Shown: one piece after another, positions 1 to 7,897 of the stretch
How the letters are laid out: each line of letters opens with the position of its first letter
How positions within the stretch are numbered: position 1 is the first letter of the stretch
Assembly: GCA_034178815.1 (NCBI GenBank)
Contig: JAXFQS010000043.1
Coordinates: 1-19,847, forward strand
Source of the DNA: JAXFQS01 sp034178815
GTDB lineage: Bacteria > Verrucomicrobiota > Kiritimatiellia > RFP12 > DVOR01
Direction of reading: 5' to 3'
Length of the DNA stretch: 19,847 nucleotides
Notes under the pieces: model-generated
What the model was told of the DNA's origin: nothing
What the model saw: the letters and a program-made list of their open reading frames with translations, nothing else
The model's database searches: none
Position numbers and translations under genes: made by a program

Positions 1-197
1 GGGCGGTGGCGCTGCCGGTTTTGCGTGGGGTGATGGGGGCGCAAGGGTCGGCGTATGGTTATTTGAAAGAGTCGATGGGAAAGATGCCGAACGGGGATGA
101 TTTTCTGGCGGAGTTGGCGGGGGCTGGGTTTGCGGAACTCAGGTGCCGTCGGCTGGGGTTGGGGATGTGTTCGCTTTTTACTGGTGTGCGGGTGTAG
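1..197 (+). CDS. UbiE/MenG-type quinone methyltransferase, C-terminal fragment
   Basis: Only the last roughly 65 codons are present; the frame is open to the left edge and ends in TAG at 195-197. The tail has the pattern seen at the C-terminus of demethylmenaquinone/ubiquinone methyltransferases: a Y-x-Y-L-K-E-S segment, then a short helix ending in AGF, then a small-residue strand ending TGVRV. These enzymes use S-adenosylmethionine to methylate the quinone ring in the last steps of menaquinone or ubiquinone synthesis. The SAM-binding motifs lie outside the window, so another class I methyltransferase cannot be excluded. The next gene starts 1 nt after the stop, which suggests one transcript. 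A GTG at 6-8 could be read as a start, but the homology implies the gene extends upstream. Confidence 0.6.
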   Translation, partial: AVALPVLRGVMGAQGSAYGYLKESMGKMPNGDDFLAELAGAGFAELRCRRLGLGMCSLFTGVRV

Positions 198-198
198 G

Positions 199-738
199 AT
201 GGACTACGCGGTGCTGGATTTTGAGACGACCGGTTCGGTGCGCGGCTATGCGGTGGAGCCGTGGCAGGTTGGCTTGGTGTTTGTCCGCGGCGGGGTGGTT
301 TCGCTTGAGGGTGGCATGGATTCGCTACTGCGTGTGGCTCGCGACCGTCCGTTCAATCCGATGGCGCCGGGGCGTCATGCGCGTTTGCGGGATGAGTTGT
401 CATTGGCACCTTTGCCCGGCGAGGTTGTTCCGAAACTGCTAGAGATGACGGCTGGGTTGACGCTGGTGGCGCACAATACGGGGACGGAGCGGAAGATGCT
501 CTCGCACATGGCTCCGTTGCATCGTTGGGGGCCGTGGGTGGATACGCTACCGTTGGCGCGGAGGTTTGTTCCTGGGTTGGGCGATTACGGTCTTGAGTCT
601 GTGGTTGGGGCATTGGGGCTGGCGGGGCAGGTGGAGGGGTTATGTCCGGGGCGGGAGGCGCACGATGCGTATTATGATGCGGTGGCTTGCGCGGTGGTTT
701 TGGCACATTTCCTGACTCGTTGTGGGGGCGCGGCATGA
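199..738 (+). CDS. DEDDh-family 3'-5' exonuclease (DnaQ-like)
   Basis: A 179-residue single-domain exonuclease. Exo I is at residues 5-12 (LDFETTG, metal ligands D7 and E9). Exo II is at 91-100 (AHNTGTERKM). Exo III is HDAYYDA at 155-161, with the H-x4-D spacing (H155, D160) that defines the DEDDh subclass. The length fits stand-alone proofreading or RNase T-like exonucleases rather than a polymerase III alpha fusion. In Exo II the position usually held by Asp appears to be Glu (E97). I chose the ATG at 199 because Exo I starts only four residues in; the frame is open further upstream but there overlaps the methyltransferase. The gene lies 1 nt after the previous stop and overlaps the next start (ATGA), so translational coupling is likely. 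The substrate, DNA repair intermediates or RNA, cannot be told from sequence. Confidence 0.85.
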   Translation: MDYAVLDFETTGSVRGYAVEPWQVGLVFVRGGVVSLEGGMDSLLRVARDRPFNPMAPGRHARLRDELSLAPLPGEVVPKLLEMTAGLTLVAHNTGTERKMLSHMAPLHRWGPWVDTLPLARRFVPGLGDYGLESVVGALGLAGQVEGLCPGREAHDAYYDAVACAVVLAHFLTRCGGAA

Positions 739-1307
739 GGTGGATTGCGCTGTTTGGTCTGCTGGGAATGACGGCCTTTGGGCAGACAAATGGGGTGGAT
801 GTCGTGTGTGGGCATTGGCTGTGGGGCACGAATGGGGTGGTGGTCGCGTCGGAGCCAAGCGCAGGGGCTCCGGTGGTGGTGGAGGTGCTCCCAGAGGGGC
901 GGGGAGGGCTCTCGGAATTGAGATGGGCGGAGTTGCGCCATTCACTCGAACCATTGCGCAGGGGGCTGGTGCGTCGATGCGTTTTGCTGTTGCCGGTGGA
1001 GTTTGTGTTGTCGGGCGATTGGCGTTCGGAGTGGCGGTTCGAGGAGGATGCGAACGGGGTGTTGTCGTTGCTTCAGCGTGAACTCGGGATTTACTACGGG
1101 GAGACGCTTTCGTGTCTGGCGTTGCGCGTCCCGGCGGCAACGGAGGGGATGCTTCGGCACCTGAATCAGTTTGGCGAATTGGCCTATGAGGCGGGGGTGC
1201 TGCTGGTTTTGCGGGAGGTCGATTTCCCGTCGGCGCGTCGTCCCGAGGCGTGCGGGTGGCTGCGCTCGGAGGGGGTGGGTTTTCGGATGCGCCTCGAACG
1301 GCACTAA
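735..1307 (+). CDS. unrecognised protein with signal peptide
   Basis: A 190-residue protein I do not recognise. It starts at an ATG overlapping the exonuclease stop (ATGA, 735-738), a common coupled arrangement. Residues 1-18 form a plausible cleavable signal peptide: an early Arg, a hydrophobic core (IALFGLLGMTAF), then Gly-Gln. Export to the periplasm or outer surface is therefore likely. No lipobox cysteine follows directly. The rest has several valine/leucine-rich strands and many Arg and Glu residues, with no motif I can assign. A longer in-frame version from 687 would lie inside the exonuclease gene and would lose the signal peptide, so I reject it. Being last in a tight three-gene run does not by itself reveal its role. 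Confidence 0.6.
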   Translation: MRWIALFGLLGMTAFGQTNGVDVVCGHWLWGTNGVVVASEPSAGAPVVVEVLPEGRGGLSELRWAELRHSLEPLRRGLVRRCVLLLPVEFVLSGDWRSEWRFEEDANGVLSLLQRELGIYYGETLSCLALRVPAATEGMLRHLNQFGELAYEAGVLLVLREVDFPSARRPEACGWLRSEGVGFRMRLERH

Positions 1308-1310
1308 TCG

Positions 1311-1334
1311 AATCCGCCGGCTGGCGGCGGGATT
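1311..1334 (+). terminator. GC-rich hairpin just after the stop, possible terminator
   Basis: Four bases after the stop codon of the secreted protein, AATCC-GCCG (1311-1319) can pair with CGGC-G-GGATT (1325-1334), with one bulged G and a five-base loop. No T-run follows, so it is not a classical intrinsic terminator. It may still stabilise the mRNA 3' end or assist Rho-dependent stopping. Confidence 0.35.
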
Positions 1335-1384
1335 GATTGTGGCAAGGGAAGCCCCGCCTCTGGTACCTTGGAAGCAGGGGAAAT

Positions 1385-1461
1385 GGTGCCTATCTTTGGA
1401 ACGAAACCTTGCCTATCTGCGCCCCCCGAGGGTTGGCATCAATTGGGCCGGTTGGCAGCAA
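1385..1461 (+). repeat. intergenic repeat, copy A (GGTTGGCA family)
   Basis: Bases 1385-1438 align without gaps to 18417-18470. Both begin with GGTGCCTATC, share TGGAACG twelve bases later, share TGCC, and end in GGTTGGCA exactly 46 bases after the start. Copy A also holds a tandem pair, GGTTGGCATCAA at 1431 and GGTTGGCAGCAA at 1450, with a 19-base period, and AGGGTT/AACCCT in inverted orientation around the pair. It sits between the 3' ends of two convergent genes. No protein appears to be encoded. Confidence 0.5.
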
Positions 1462-1482
1462 ACCCTGGCTTAGGACGGTAGG

Positions 1483-3228
1483 TTAGGCGTCGGGCCAGAG
1501 TTTGGCGGCCATCTCGCGCATTTTGAACTTCTGAATCTTGCCGCTGGCGGTCAACGGGTAGGAGTCGACGAAGGTGATGTACTTGGGGATTTTGAACCAG
1601 GAGATTTGCCCCTTACAGTAGGCTTCGACATCCTCGGCAGTCATTTGGACGCCTTCGTTGAGAATTATGAAAGCAGAGGGTTGCTCGCCGTATTTCTTGC
1701 TCGGGACGCCTATGACTTGGGCATCTTTGACGCCAGGCATGTGACCGAGAAAGTCCTCGACCTCCTTGGGCGAGATATTCTCGCCGCCGCGGATGATGAT
1801 GTCTTTGAGACGCCCCGTGATATAGTAATAGCCGTCGGCGTCCATATGCCCGATGTCGCCAGAGTGAAGCCAACCATTCTTGTCGATGCAAGCCGCCGTC
1901 GCTTCGGGCTGGTTGTAGTAGCCCTTCATCGTGTTAAAGCCCCTGCAACAGATCTCGCCGTCCTCCCCGAGTGGGGCAAGTTCCCCGCTATCAGGGTCGA
2001 TAATGGCGACCTCGATGCCCGGCAAAGCTTGCCCGATAGTCTTGCATTTGCGTTCAAGACTGGGCTCGAAGTAGCGCGTCATCGTCATCACCGGCCCCGA
2101 TTCCGTCAGACCGTAAGGATTGGTGATTTCGCGCATGTACATACGATCCAGGCACTGCTGCATCCGCACCACCGGGCAGGCAGATCCCGACATGATGCCC
2201 GTGCGCAGCGAGTCAAACCGGAAGGACTTGAAGTGCGGATGATCCAACAGCGCAATATACATCGTCGGAACCCCGTAGACCGCCGTGCACCGTTCCTGCT
2301 CGATGGCCGACATCACCAGAATCGGGTCGTATCGCTCAAGCATCACCATGGTTGCCCCATGGTTCACGCAACTCATTACCCCCAGCACACAGCCGAAGCA
2401 ATGAAACAACGGAACCGGAATGCAGACCCGATCCACAGAACTGAAGTTCTGGCACGCCCCAATCCAAAAACCGTCATTGGCGATGTTCCAGTGCGTCAAC
2501 TGCACCCCCTTAGGAAAACCCGTGGTTCCGGAGGTGAACTGCATATTCACCACATCGTGCACATCGCACGCCTCCTGCCGCTTGAGATAATCGCTCCAAG
2601 GCGTCGATTCCGATAACTCCTCTACTTCCTGGATGGTGTAGAGCCCCCTGTGCTTCTCCGGCCCGAGAAAAATGACCCGCCGCAGGTGGGGAAAACGCTC
2701 CGTGCGCAACATTCCGCGTGGCTGCTCCCGCAGTTCCGGAATCAGACGGTAGACCATCTGCAAATAGTCCGTGTCACGGAAATGGCTAATGATGACTAGG
2801 TTCTCCGTTTCCGACTGCTTGAGCGCATAGTCGATTTCATGCTCCTGGTAGTGCGTGTTCAACGGCAAGAGCACCGCACCAATCTTCGCCGTCGCGAACA
2901 TCAATGGAATCCAGTACGGCACATTCGTCGCCCACAGCGCAACCTTCTCGCCATGCTCAATCCCAAGAGCCATCAGCCCGCGCGCTAGACGGTCAACCAA
3001 TTCCCCGAACTCGTACCAAGTCAGGCGGTAGTTCCGGTCAGGGTAGACTAGCGCATCGTTCACGCCGCAGCGTGCAATCGTTTGGTCCAACAGCTGTCCC
3101 AGGGTATACGGCCGCGTCACCGGCAGATTGTTCCACGGCACGCCGGTGGAAATGGATTGTTTGAATGGTGGCTTAGAGGGACAGGTAGTCCCGAAAGGGT
3201 CGGTCAATTTGAACATGGTAGCGCCCAT
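1483..3228 (-). CDS. AMP-forming acyl-CoA synthetase (AMP-binding, class I adenylate-forming)
   Basis: A 581-residue adenylate-forming enzyme that would activate a carboxylic acid to an acyl-AMP and transfer it to CoA. Core motifs are intact: the P-loop FTSGTTGFPKG (231-241), the YGLTESG motif (372-378), the GWLHSGDIG segment (452-460), GRLKDIIIRGGENISPKEVE (472-491), and the C-terminal catalytic lysine in SGKIQK (K564). Length and motifs fit medium- or long-chain acyl-CoA synthetases better than acetyl-CoA synthetase. There is no signal peptide and no carrier domain, so it acts in the cytoplasm. It begins 9 nt after the XRE-cupin stop and is probably co-transcribed. Two starts are possible, ATG at 3228 or ATG at 3216 (Met5); neither has a clear ribosome site. 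The substrate is unknown; fatty, branched-chain or aromatic acids are all possible. Confidence 0.92.
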   Translation of the reverse strand: MGATMFKLTDPFGTTCPSKPPFKQSISTGVPWNNLPVTRPYTLGQLLDQTIARCGVNDALVYPDRNYRLTWYEFGELVDRLARGLMALGIEHGEKVALWATNVPYWIPLMFATAKIGAVLLPLNTHYQEHEIDYALKQSETENLVIISHFRDTDYLQMVYRLIPELREQPRGMLRTERFPHLRRVIFLGPEKHRGLYTIQEVEELSESTPWSDYLKRQEACDVHDVVNMQFTSGTTGFPKGVQLTHWNIANDGFWIGACQNFSSVDRVCIPVPLFHCFGCVLGVMSCVNHGATMVMLERYDPILVMSAIEQERCTAVYGVPTMYIALLDHPHFKSFRFDSLRTGIMSGSACPVVRMQQCLDRMYMREITNPYGLTESGPVMTMTRYFEPSLERKCKTIGQALPGIEVAIIDPDSGELAPLGEDGEICCRGFNTMKGYYNQPEATAACIDKNGWLHSGDIGHMDADGYYYITGRLKDIIIRGGENISPKEVEDFLGHMPGVKDAQVIGVPSKKYGEQPSAFIILNEGVQMTAEDVEAYCKGQISWFKIPKYITFVDSYPLTASGKIQKFKMREMAAKLWPDA

Positions 3229-3237
3229 TTGGGGTAA

Positions 3238-3813
3238 TCAAAGCGGCAGATAGACCACTGCATAAAGCGAAGCAGGGCCCTCGCCGGCGGGTTCCGCCTT
3301 GTGCTTGACAATCGCATCGTAGTAGATGGAATCTCCCGGCTTTAGGGTGTAAATGGTGCCGCCGTGGTCGACCGAAACCGTGCCACTGACGCAGACGATG
3401 AACTCTTCCCCTTCGTGCGAGGAGTAGTCTGCCTTGGCGCCGGCGGGAAACTCAATGAAGAACGGCTCCATTGCCCGATCTGCCTTGCCTTTTGCCAAAG
3501 CGTAGTAGCGGGAGACTGATGCCGTCCTGGGCTCGGGCGTATGTTCCACATCGGCCACTTCCGCCTGTTCTCGTTCGTCCTTGCGCGACACGACCGGAGC
3601 TGGCGTGTAGACATCGTCTACAAAGGTTCCCAGCCGCTGTCCCAATGCCCGGGCCAAACGAATCCGGATACCCAAAACAGGGTCGCGCCGCCCTTCCTCA
3701 ACTTCTACGACGGTTCGCAGTGGCACCCCGCTTTTCTCGGCTAGTGCCTCCTGTGACAGTTGAAGTTTCTCTCGATAGCGGCGGATTCGGATTCCAAGTT
3801 TGTTGTCGCTCAT
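3238..3813 (-). CDS. XRE-family regulator with C-terminal cupin sensor domain
   Basis: A 191-residue two-domain transcription regulator. Residues 7-66 form an XRE helix-turn-helix (recognition region QEALAEKSGVPLRTVVEVEEG). After a charged linker, residues 115-190 form a cupin barrel (HEGEEFIVCVSG, LKPGDSIYYDA, KHKAEP). Such proteins sense a small molecule in the cupin and control the adjacent operon. I chose the ATG at 3813 because a GGAG sits six bases upstream; a TTG in the same frame would overlap that site. A sigma70-like promoter precedes it. An acyl-CoA synthetase follows directly, a pairing I know from several anaerobic lineages, so its ligand may be the acid or acyl-CoA handled by that enzyme. 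That link is inference. Confidence 0.9.
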   Translation of the reverse strand: MSDNKLGIRIRRYREKLQLSQEALAEKSGVPLRTVVEVEEGRRDPVLGIRIRLARALGQRLGTFVDDVYTPAPVVSRKDEREQAEVADVEHTPEPRTASVSRYYALAKGKADRAMEPFFIEFPAGAKADYSSHEGEEFIVCVSGTVSVDHGGTIYTLKPGDSIYYDAIVKHKAEPAGEGPASLYAVVYLPL

Positions 3814-3842
3814 ATCAATCTCCAAGTGGTGGCAGGCGAACC

Positions 3843-3871
3843 AGTATACACGAAAGAGGCCATTGGGGCAA
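3843..3871 (-). promoter_or_regulatory. sigma70-like promoter of the XRE-cupin/acyl-CoA synthetase operon
   Basis: On the minus strand a -35 box TTGCCC (3866-3871) is separated by exactly 17 bases from a -10 box TATACT (3843-3848). Predicted initiation near 3836 gives a leader of about 22 nt containing the GGAG ribosome site. No obvious operator palindrome overlaps it. Confidence 0.55.
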
Positions 3872-3888
3872 GGAAAGAGTCGAATGGT

Positions 3889-4482
3889 TCACAGTCGGCC
3901 CAATGCTCCCGAATCGCGCAACGCCTTGAGCGCCATGGCCCGGTGGGAAAGACGGTTTTTGACCTCGGAGGGCAATTCCGAGAAGGTGCGGTCGAAGCCT
4001 TCCGGGACGAATAACGGGTCGTATCCAAAACCGCCCGCTCCGGCAGGTTCTTCAAGGATGCGTCCGCGCACCTCACCAATGAAAGTTTGCGGCGCGAGCC
4101 CGGGAAGTGCTAAGACCACGGCGCAACGGAAGCGTGCGCGGCGGTCACTCTGCCCCGCTAGTTCGCGAAGCAATTTGGCGTTGTTCGCAGCCGAGTCCCC
4201 GTGAATTCCGGCATATCGGGCCGAGCGGACTCCAGGGGCGCCGTTGAGCGCGGCGACCTCCAGCCCACTATCATCCGCCAAGGTCGGAAGCCCCGTCGCC
4301 TGAAGACCAGCCAAGGCTTTGATGAGGGCGTTTCCTTCAAAGGTCTGGGAGTCTTCCGTAGGTTCGACATAGGAGGGAAGCTTGTTAAGACTCAACAGGT
4401 TAGGTGCGCACGAACCAAGGATGGCGCGGATTTCTTCGAACTTGTGGGCATTGCCCGTCGCGACAAGGAGCATCGTGTCCAT
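3889..4482 (-). CDS. rdgB: XTP/dITP pyrophosphatase (RdgB/HAM1 family)
   Basis: A 197-residue house-cleaning nucleotidase that hydrolyses dITP, XTP and ITP to monophosphates plus pyrophosphate, keeping deaminated purines out of DNA and RNA. All family signatures are present: ATGNAHKFEEI (8-18), TFEGNALIKA (47-56), LADDSGLEV (68-76, with the catalytic or metal Asp pair), APGVRSARYAG (82-92), GGFGYDPLF (150-158) and SHRAMAL (179-185). Length is normal. The ATG at 4482 lies 2 nt after the stop of the large membrane/TPR gene, with no good ribosome site, so translation is probably coupled to that gene. A second ATG at 4473 (Met4) is possible. Downstream there is only 75 bp before the XRE-cupin gene, which holds that gene's promoter. 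Confidence 0.95.
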   Translation of the reverse strand: MDTMLLVATGNAHKFEEIRAILGSCAPNLLSLNKLPSYVEPTEDSQTFEGNALIKALAGLQATGLPTLADDSGLEVAALNGAPGVRSARYAGIHGDSAANNAKLLRELAGQSDRRARFRCAVVLALPGLAPQTFIGEVRGRILEEPAGAGGFGYDPLFVPEGFDRTFSELPSEVKNRLSHRAMALKALRDSGALGRL

Positions 4483-4484
4483 AA

Positions 4485-7400
4485 CTAGCGGATTTGTTCG
4501 TCCAACCTGCGCAATTCCGCTTGCTCGTAGGCGGAGAGTTCAGAGCGCTTGGCGCGGGCCTGGTTGAGCGCCATACGGGCGCGATCAAGGTCTCCCTTGC
4601 GCAGAGCGATGGCCGAGAGCGTAATCAAGGCGCGGGGATCTTCACTGTTGAGCGAACGGGACTTGTTGATGGCGGCATCGGCCTCCTCAAGCTTGTTGCG
4701 CGCCAGGAGAATGGCCGCAAGCGTTTCAAACCCGATATGCTGCTTGGGGTCTTTCTCCGTGGCCAACCGGGCAAAATGTTCGGCCTCGGGAAGTTTCTGC
4801 ATCCGGCGGAGGACTTCGGCAAGATCGTTGCAGGCTTCGGCAGTAGCCTTCTTCTCATCGGCAACGGCTCTGCGGAGGAACTCTTCGGCTTCTCCGTAGG
4901 CGTCCTCCTGTAGGAAAAGCGAGCCCAGAACATAATTGGCGAGCGCGTGTTTGCGGTTGACACGCAAGACCTGCCGGGCGTGGCGATTGGCGTTGTCGCG
5001 GTCAGCCATAGCGATGTCGAGCTGGAGCACGGTGTCCATCAATCCTTTTGCGGATGGACGGAGATAGTGCGCCCTAAGGTAGGCTTCTCGTGCCGGTTTT
5101 AGGTAGCGGAGAGCGCGTTTCTGGAGTTCCGCGAGGGGTATTTTCCCGAATGCCTCGCTCTTGAACTGCTCTAGGAGCGTGATATTGAGCTGGGCTTTGC
5201 TGAGTTGAACAAAGTAGTTGTCGTCAGTGCCCGCGATGGCCTGCATTTTGGGAAGTGTGATTTGGGCGACATCGTTGACTTCCCCTTGCTGGAGTTGAAT
5301 AAGCACGAGCAGAGCCCAGGCTTGTAGGTTCCGGGGCTGGAAATCGACAGCCTGCTGGAGGGCAATGCGTGCTTTTGTGTGGTCGCCGGAGATAAAGTGC
5401 AGGACGGCCCATTCGACACCGAAGGTTCCGGTTTTCGCATCTGCGCGGTTTTCCTGGGCGAGCGTGAGCCACTTCTGGGCTTCGTCGAATTTGCCGTCGG
5501 TGAGTGCGAGCCGGGTCAGGCTGATGAGGGCCGTCTGGTTCTTGGGATCGCTCTGGAGCATCTGGCGATAGACTGCGGCGGATTTGACCTTTTCGTTGGA
5601 GATGGCATAGATGCTGGCGAGGGCTTGGAGGGCGAAGGTTTTTTGGCCTTTTGGGAGGAGTTCGATGGCTTTGGTGACGCCCGCCATGGCGGCACCTGGC
5701 TGACCGGAGATGGCCCAACTGTGGCCGAGGGAGGCGAAGAGCTCGGGGGATCGGACATAGCCGAAGTAGCGGGAGAGGGACCAAAGGGGGTATTTGTGCT
5801 TGAGGGCGGCGAGGAAGGATTTGAGTTCTTTCTCGACGAGGTCTTTATCCTGCTGGAAGTGGCCGCGGCGAACCATTTCGAACTGGTTGAAAAGCGCGGA
5901 GATGTTTTCGGGATCGATGGATCGGACGCGGGTGTAGATTTTGCGTGCGTCGGCGTAGCGTTCAAGGTCTTCGCAGAGGACGCCGAGGTTATTGGCGGTG
6001 AAGCCGAGCTGGCGGCGAAGTTGTTTGCGGAGTGCTTCGACGGGGGAGTCGTCGTTTTTGCGCTCGCCGACGGAAAGGATCTCCTCCATCCGGGTCCAGA
6101 AGGGGAGCGCTTCGGCGAGGATGTCGCGCTCCTTCCAGCCGTCGAGGTTTGCGGCGCCGCCGAAAAAGATACCTTCGGGTATGGGCAGAAGGTTGATAGC
6201 ATACCATAGGTCAGGAATGCTGGATATGGCCAATTTGGTAGCAATGTTAGGGTCGAATGCCATCCAATCTTGTATGAAGGGGAGGAGCCCCAAATCGAGG
6301 GTGCAGGCCATACGGTTGGCGTCGGCGGGGATTGGAAAGAGATTGGCCTGGCGGATAATGTGTTTGAGGCGCGCGGAGTAGTCGGGGTCGAGTCCGCGTT
6401 CGAGCGACAGAAGGTGGAACGGAAGTCCCCGTTCTTTGGCGCGGATGAGTAGGTGGTTGTCGAGAAGACCGTCGGCAACGAACCAAGTTCGCGTGCCCAT
6501 AGCACTAAGCGCCGCGTCCGCGAAATGGTCGGCAAATGCGCCACGGGCGGCGCGGGCGGTAAAGAAGTTGGAGGGCAGCGCCAAGCAGACGAGCGCGAGC
6601 AGGGGCCACAAGCAGAGCCGCCCCATCCAACGCCCCACTGCAAGGGCTGTCCCCTTAGTTCCATACCTCGCTTCCGTCTTTGGCGTCATATGGCGGAGCA
6701 GATACCAGTAGACAGAGAGGTAGGCAACGGTGGCGGCGACCATAGCCGAGAGAAAGACGGGGAGTTTGCCGAGGGGCGCATAGATTGCCGTCGGGGAAAT
6801 GGGGGCGTTGACGAGTGCGATGGCGGCAATGATGGTGAGCGTCAAGTGTAGGGTGTATTGCGACCAGTTCTTCTTGCCGTTGATGCCCTGGTTGGCGACG
6901 AATGCGGTGACAAGGGCGGGGAGGATGGCCGTGAGCAGGAGGTAAATCCACCCGACGCGGGGCACGGCATCGAGCATCGTTCGGACTTGTTCTTTCCAGA
7001 TTTCGACTAGGGTTGTCGAGAGCGCCTGGCTTTCGAGGCCTGCCTGGATGGCGGTCTGAATGCAGGCTTTCGCCTGGGGAATGTAGAGCAGGGTTCCGGC
7101 GAAGGCGCAAAGCCCGATGAGGAAGAATCGCCAAGTTTTGAAGGATGCTCTCTGCCACAGCGCGTAGGCGGTTAGGGCGATGGCAATGGGGGTCAGGAAA
7201 ATGAAGTCGACGCTCTCGACGATGCCCACGCCGTAAATCAAACCTGCTAGGCAGAGCGGCCAGGCTGTTCCTTTCCCGAGGACGAATCGAACCAGCAAGG
7301 CGGCGTAGACGAGCAGTATCAGTAGGTCGAATATCTGGTAGTGCAACTGGGTCGCGGCTGACCAGAATGGGACGGATAGGGCGAGCGCGAGTACGCCGGT

Positions 7401-7787
7401 TCCGGCGCCGAGACGGGCTGCTCTTTGTGCTTCGCAGGCGGTGAATTTGCCGCCGATGGCCGCTAGCAGGAGGCGGTAGGCGAGGCGGTGGAAGAGGGTT
7501 GCGCAGGCAACCGCCGCGGCTACGCTCAAGAGGTTCATCCGAAGCGGCAGGCTTAAAAGTCCGAGCCCGGCAACCTTCTGCGCAATCCAGAACCAGACCG
7601 GGTGAGCGATTGGCGGCGCGTAGTCCAGTCCGGCCGCTTGAACCATTAGGGCCGCAGACTCTCCCGGGTAGGCCGTGGGCGAAACCGTCAGTAGGTAGAG
7701 GGCGCAGGCGAGCAGCCCGGCAATGAGCGATTCCCACAGGGGGCGGGGCGTACGGTCTTCTTCGGCGGCTGGAGCGGTTGTGGACAT
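4485..7787 (-). CDS. large membrane protein with DUF2723-like N-terminus and C-terminal TPR repeats
   Basis: An 1100-residue two-part protein. Roughly residues 18-430 carry many hydrophobic segments. The first extracytoplasmic loop (PTAYPGES at 37-44, then IAHPVWFW at 60-67, then RMNLLS) resembles the DUF2723 region of GT-C-type, protein O-mannosyltransferase-like proteins. After a soluble stretch, the last 500 or so residues are tetratricopeptide repeats (from about LGVLCEDLERYADARKIY near residue 600 to the end), the kind of tail that binds partner proteins. DUF2723 proteins usually have Trp-Asp-Cys-Gly-Glu in this loop; here it is Tyr-Pro-Gly-Glu, so the usual Asp is absent while the Glu remains. 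The likely place is the inner membrane with the TPRs outside or at the surface. A glycosyltransferase role is family-based and unproven. It begins an operon with rdgB and has its own promoter. Confidence 0.8.
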   Translation of the reverse strand: MSTTAPAAEEDRTPRPLWESLIAGLLACALYLLTVSPTAYPGESAALMVQAAGLDYAPPIAHPVWFWIAQKVAGLGLLSLPLRMNLLSVAAAVACATLFHRLAYRLLLAAIGGKFTACEAQRAARLGAGTGVLALALSVPFWSAATQLHYQIFDLLILLVYAALLVRFVLGKGTAWPLCLAGLIYGVGIVESVDFIFLTPIAIALTAYALWQRASFKTWRFFLIGLCAFAGTLLYIPQAKACIQTAIQAGLESQALSTTLVEIWKEQVRTMLDAVPRVGWIYLLLTAILPALVTAFVANQGINGKKNWSQYTLHLTLTIIAAIALVNAPISPTAIYAPLGKLPVFLSAMVAATVAYLSVYWYLLRHMTPKTEARYGTKGTALAVGRWMGRLCLWPLLALVCLALPSNFFTARAARGAFADHFADAALSAMGTRTWFVADGLLDNHLLIRAKERGLPFHLLSLERGLDPDYSARLKHIIRQANLFPIPADANRMACTLDLGLLPFIQDWMAFDPNIATKLAISSIPDLWYAINLLPIPEGIFFGGAANLDGWKERDILAEALPFWTRMEEILSVGERKNDDSPVEALRKQLRRQLGFTANNLGVLCEDLERYADARKIYTRVRSIDPENISALFNQFEMVRRGHFQQDKDLVEKELKSFLAALKHKYPLWSLSRYFGYVRSPELFASLGHSWAISGQPGAAMAGVTKAIELLPKGQKTFALQALASIYAISNEKVKSAAVYRQMLQSDPKNQTALISLTRLALTDGKFDEAQKWLTLAQENRADAKTGTFGVEWAVLHFISGDHTKARIALQQAVDFQPRNLQAWALLVLIQLQQGEVNDVAQITLPKMQAIAGTDDNYFVQLSKAQLNITLLEQFKSEAFGKIPLAELQKRALRYLKPAREAYLRAHYLRPSAKGLMDTVLQLDIAMADRDNANRHARQVLRVNRKHALANYVLGSLFLQEDAYGEAEEFLRRAVADEKKATAEACNDLAEVLRRMQKLPEAEHFARLATEKDPKQHIGFETLAAILLARNKLEEADAAINKSRSLNSEDPRALITLSAIALRKGDLDRARMALNQARAKRSELSAYEQAELRRLDEQIR

Positions 7788-7831
7788 GGAGAAACCTTTT
7801 CGTTGTGAATGGTCACGGAAAAGACGCCGCT

Positions 7832-7860
7832 ATTCTAGCACGAATGTCGCGCCAAAGCAA
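7832..7860 (-). promoter_or_regulatory. candidate promoter for the membrane/TPR-rdgB operon
   Basis: On the minus strand TAGAAT (7832-7837) matches the -10 consensus at five of six positions. TTGCTT (7855-7860) lies exactly 17 bases upstream but matches -35 only at its first three bases. Predicted initiation near 7825 leaves a leader of about 38 nt before the ATG at 7787, containing an AAGG that could act as a weak ribosome site. Confidence 0.4.
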
Positions 7861-7897
7861 ACGGAAACCGCTTGGGGAGCGACTAGGCGCGATGCGC

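Noticed and set aside
1431..1461. Tandem 12-mers with a 19-base period, considered as a CRISPR remnant
   Set aside because: Only two units, repeats too short, no cas genes, and the unit belongs to the intergenic repeat family.
1606..2616. 336-codon open frame opposite the acyl-CoA synthetase
   Set aside because: It is antisense to a gene with all its family motifs. The translation is rich in His and Arg and has no motif, as expected for the shadow of a GC-rich gene.
5379..6209. 276-codon open frame opposite the membrane/TPR gene
   Set aside because: Low-complexity Gly/Glu/Phe-rich translation mirroring TPR codons; no ribosome site or family signal.
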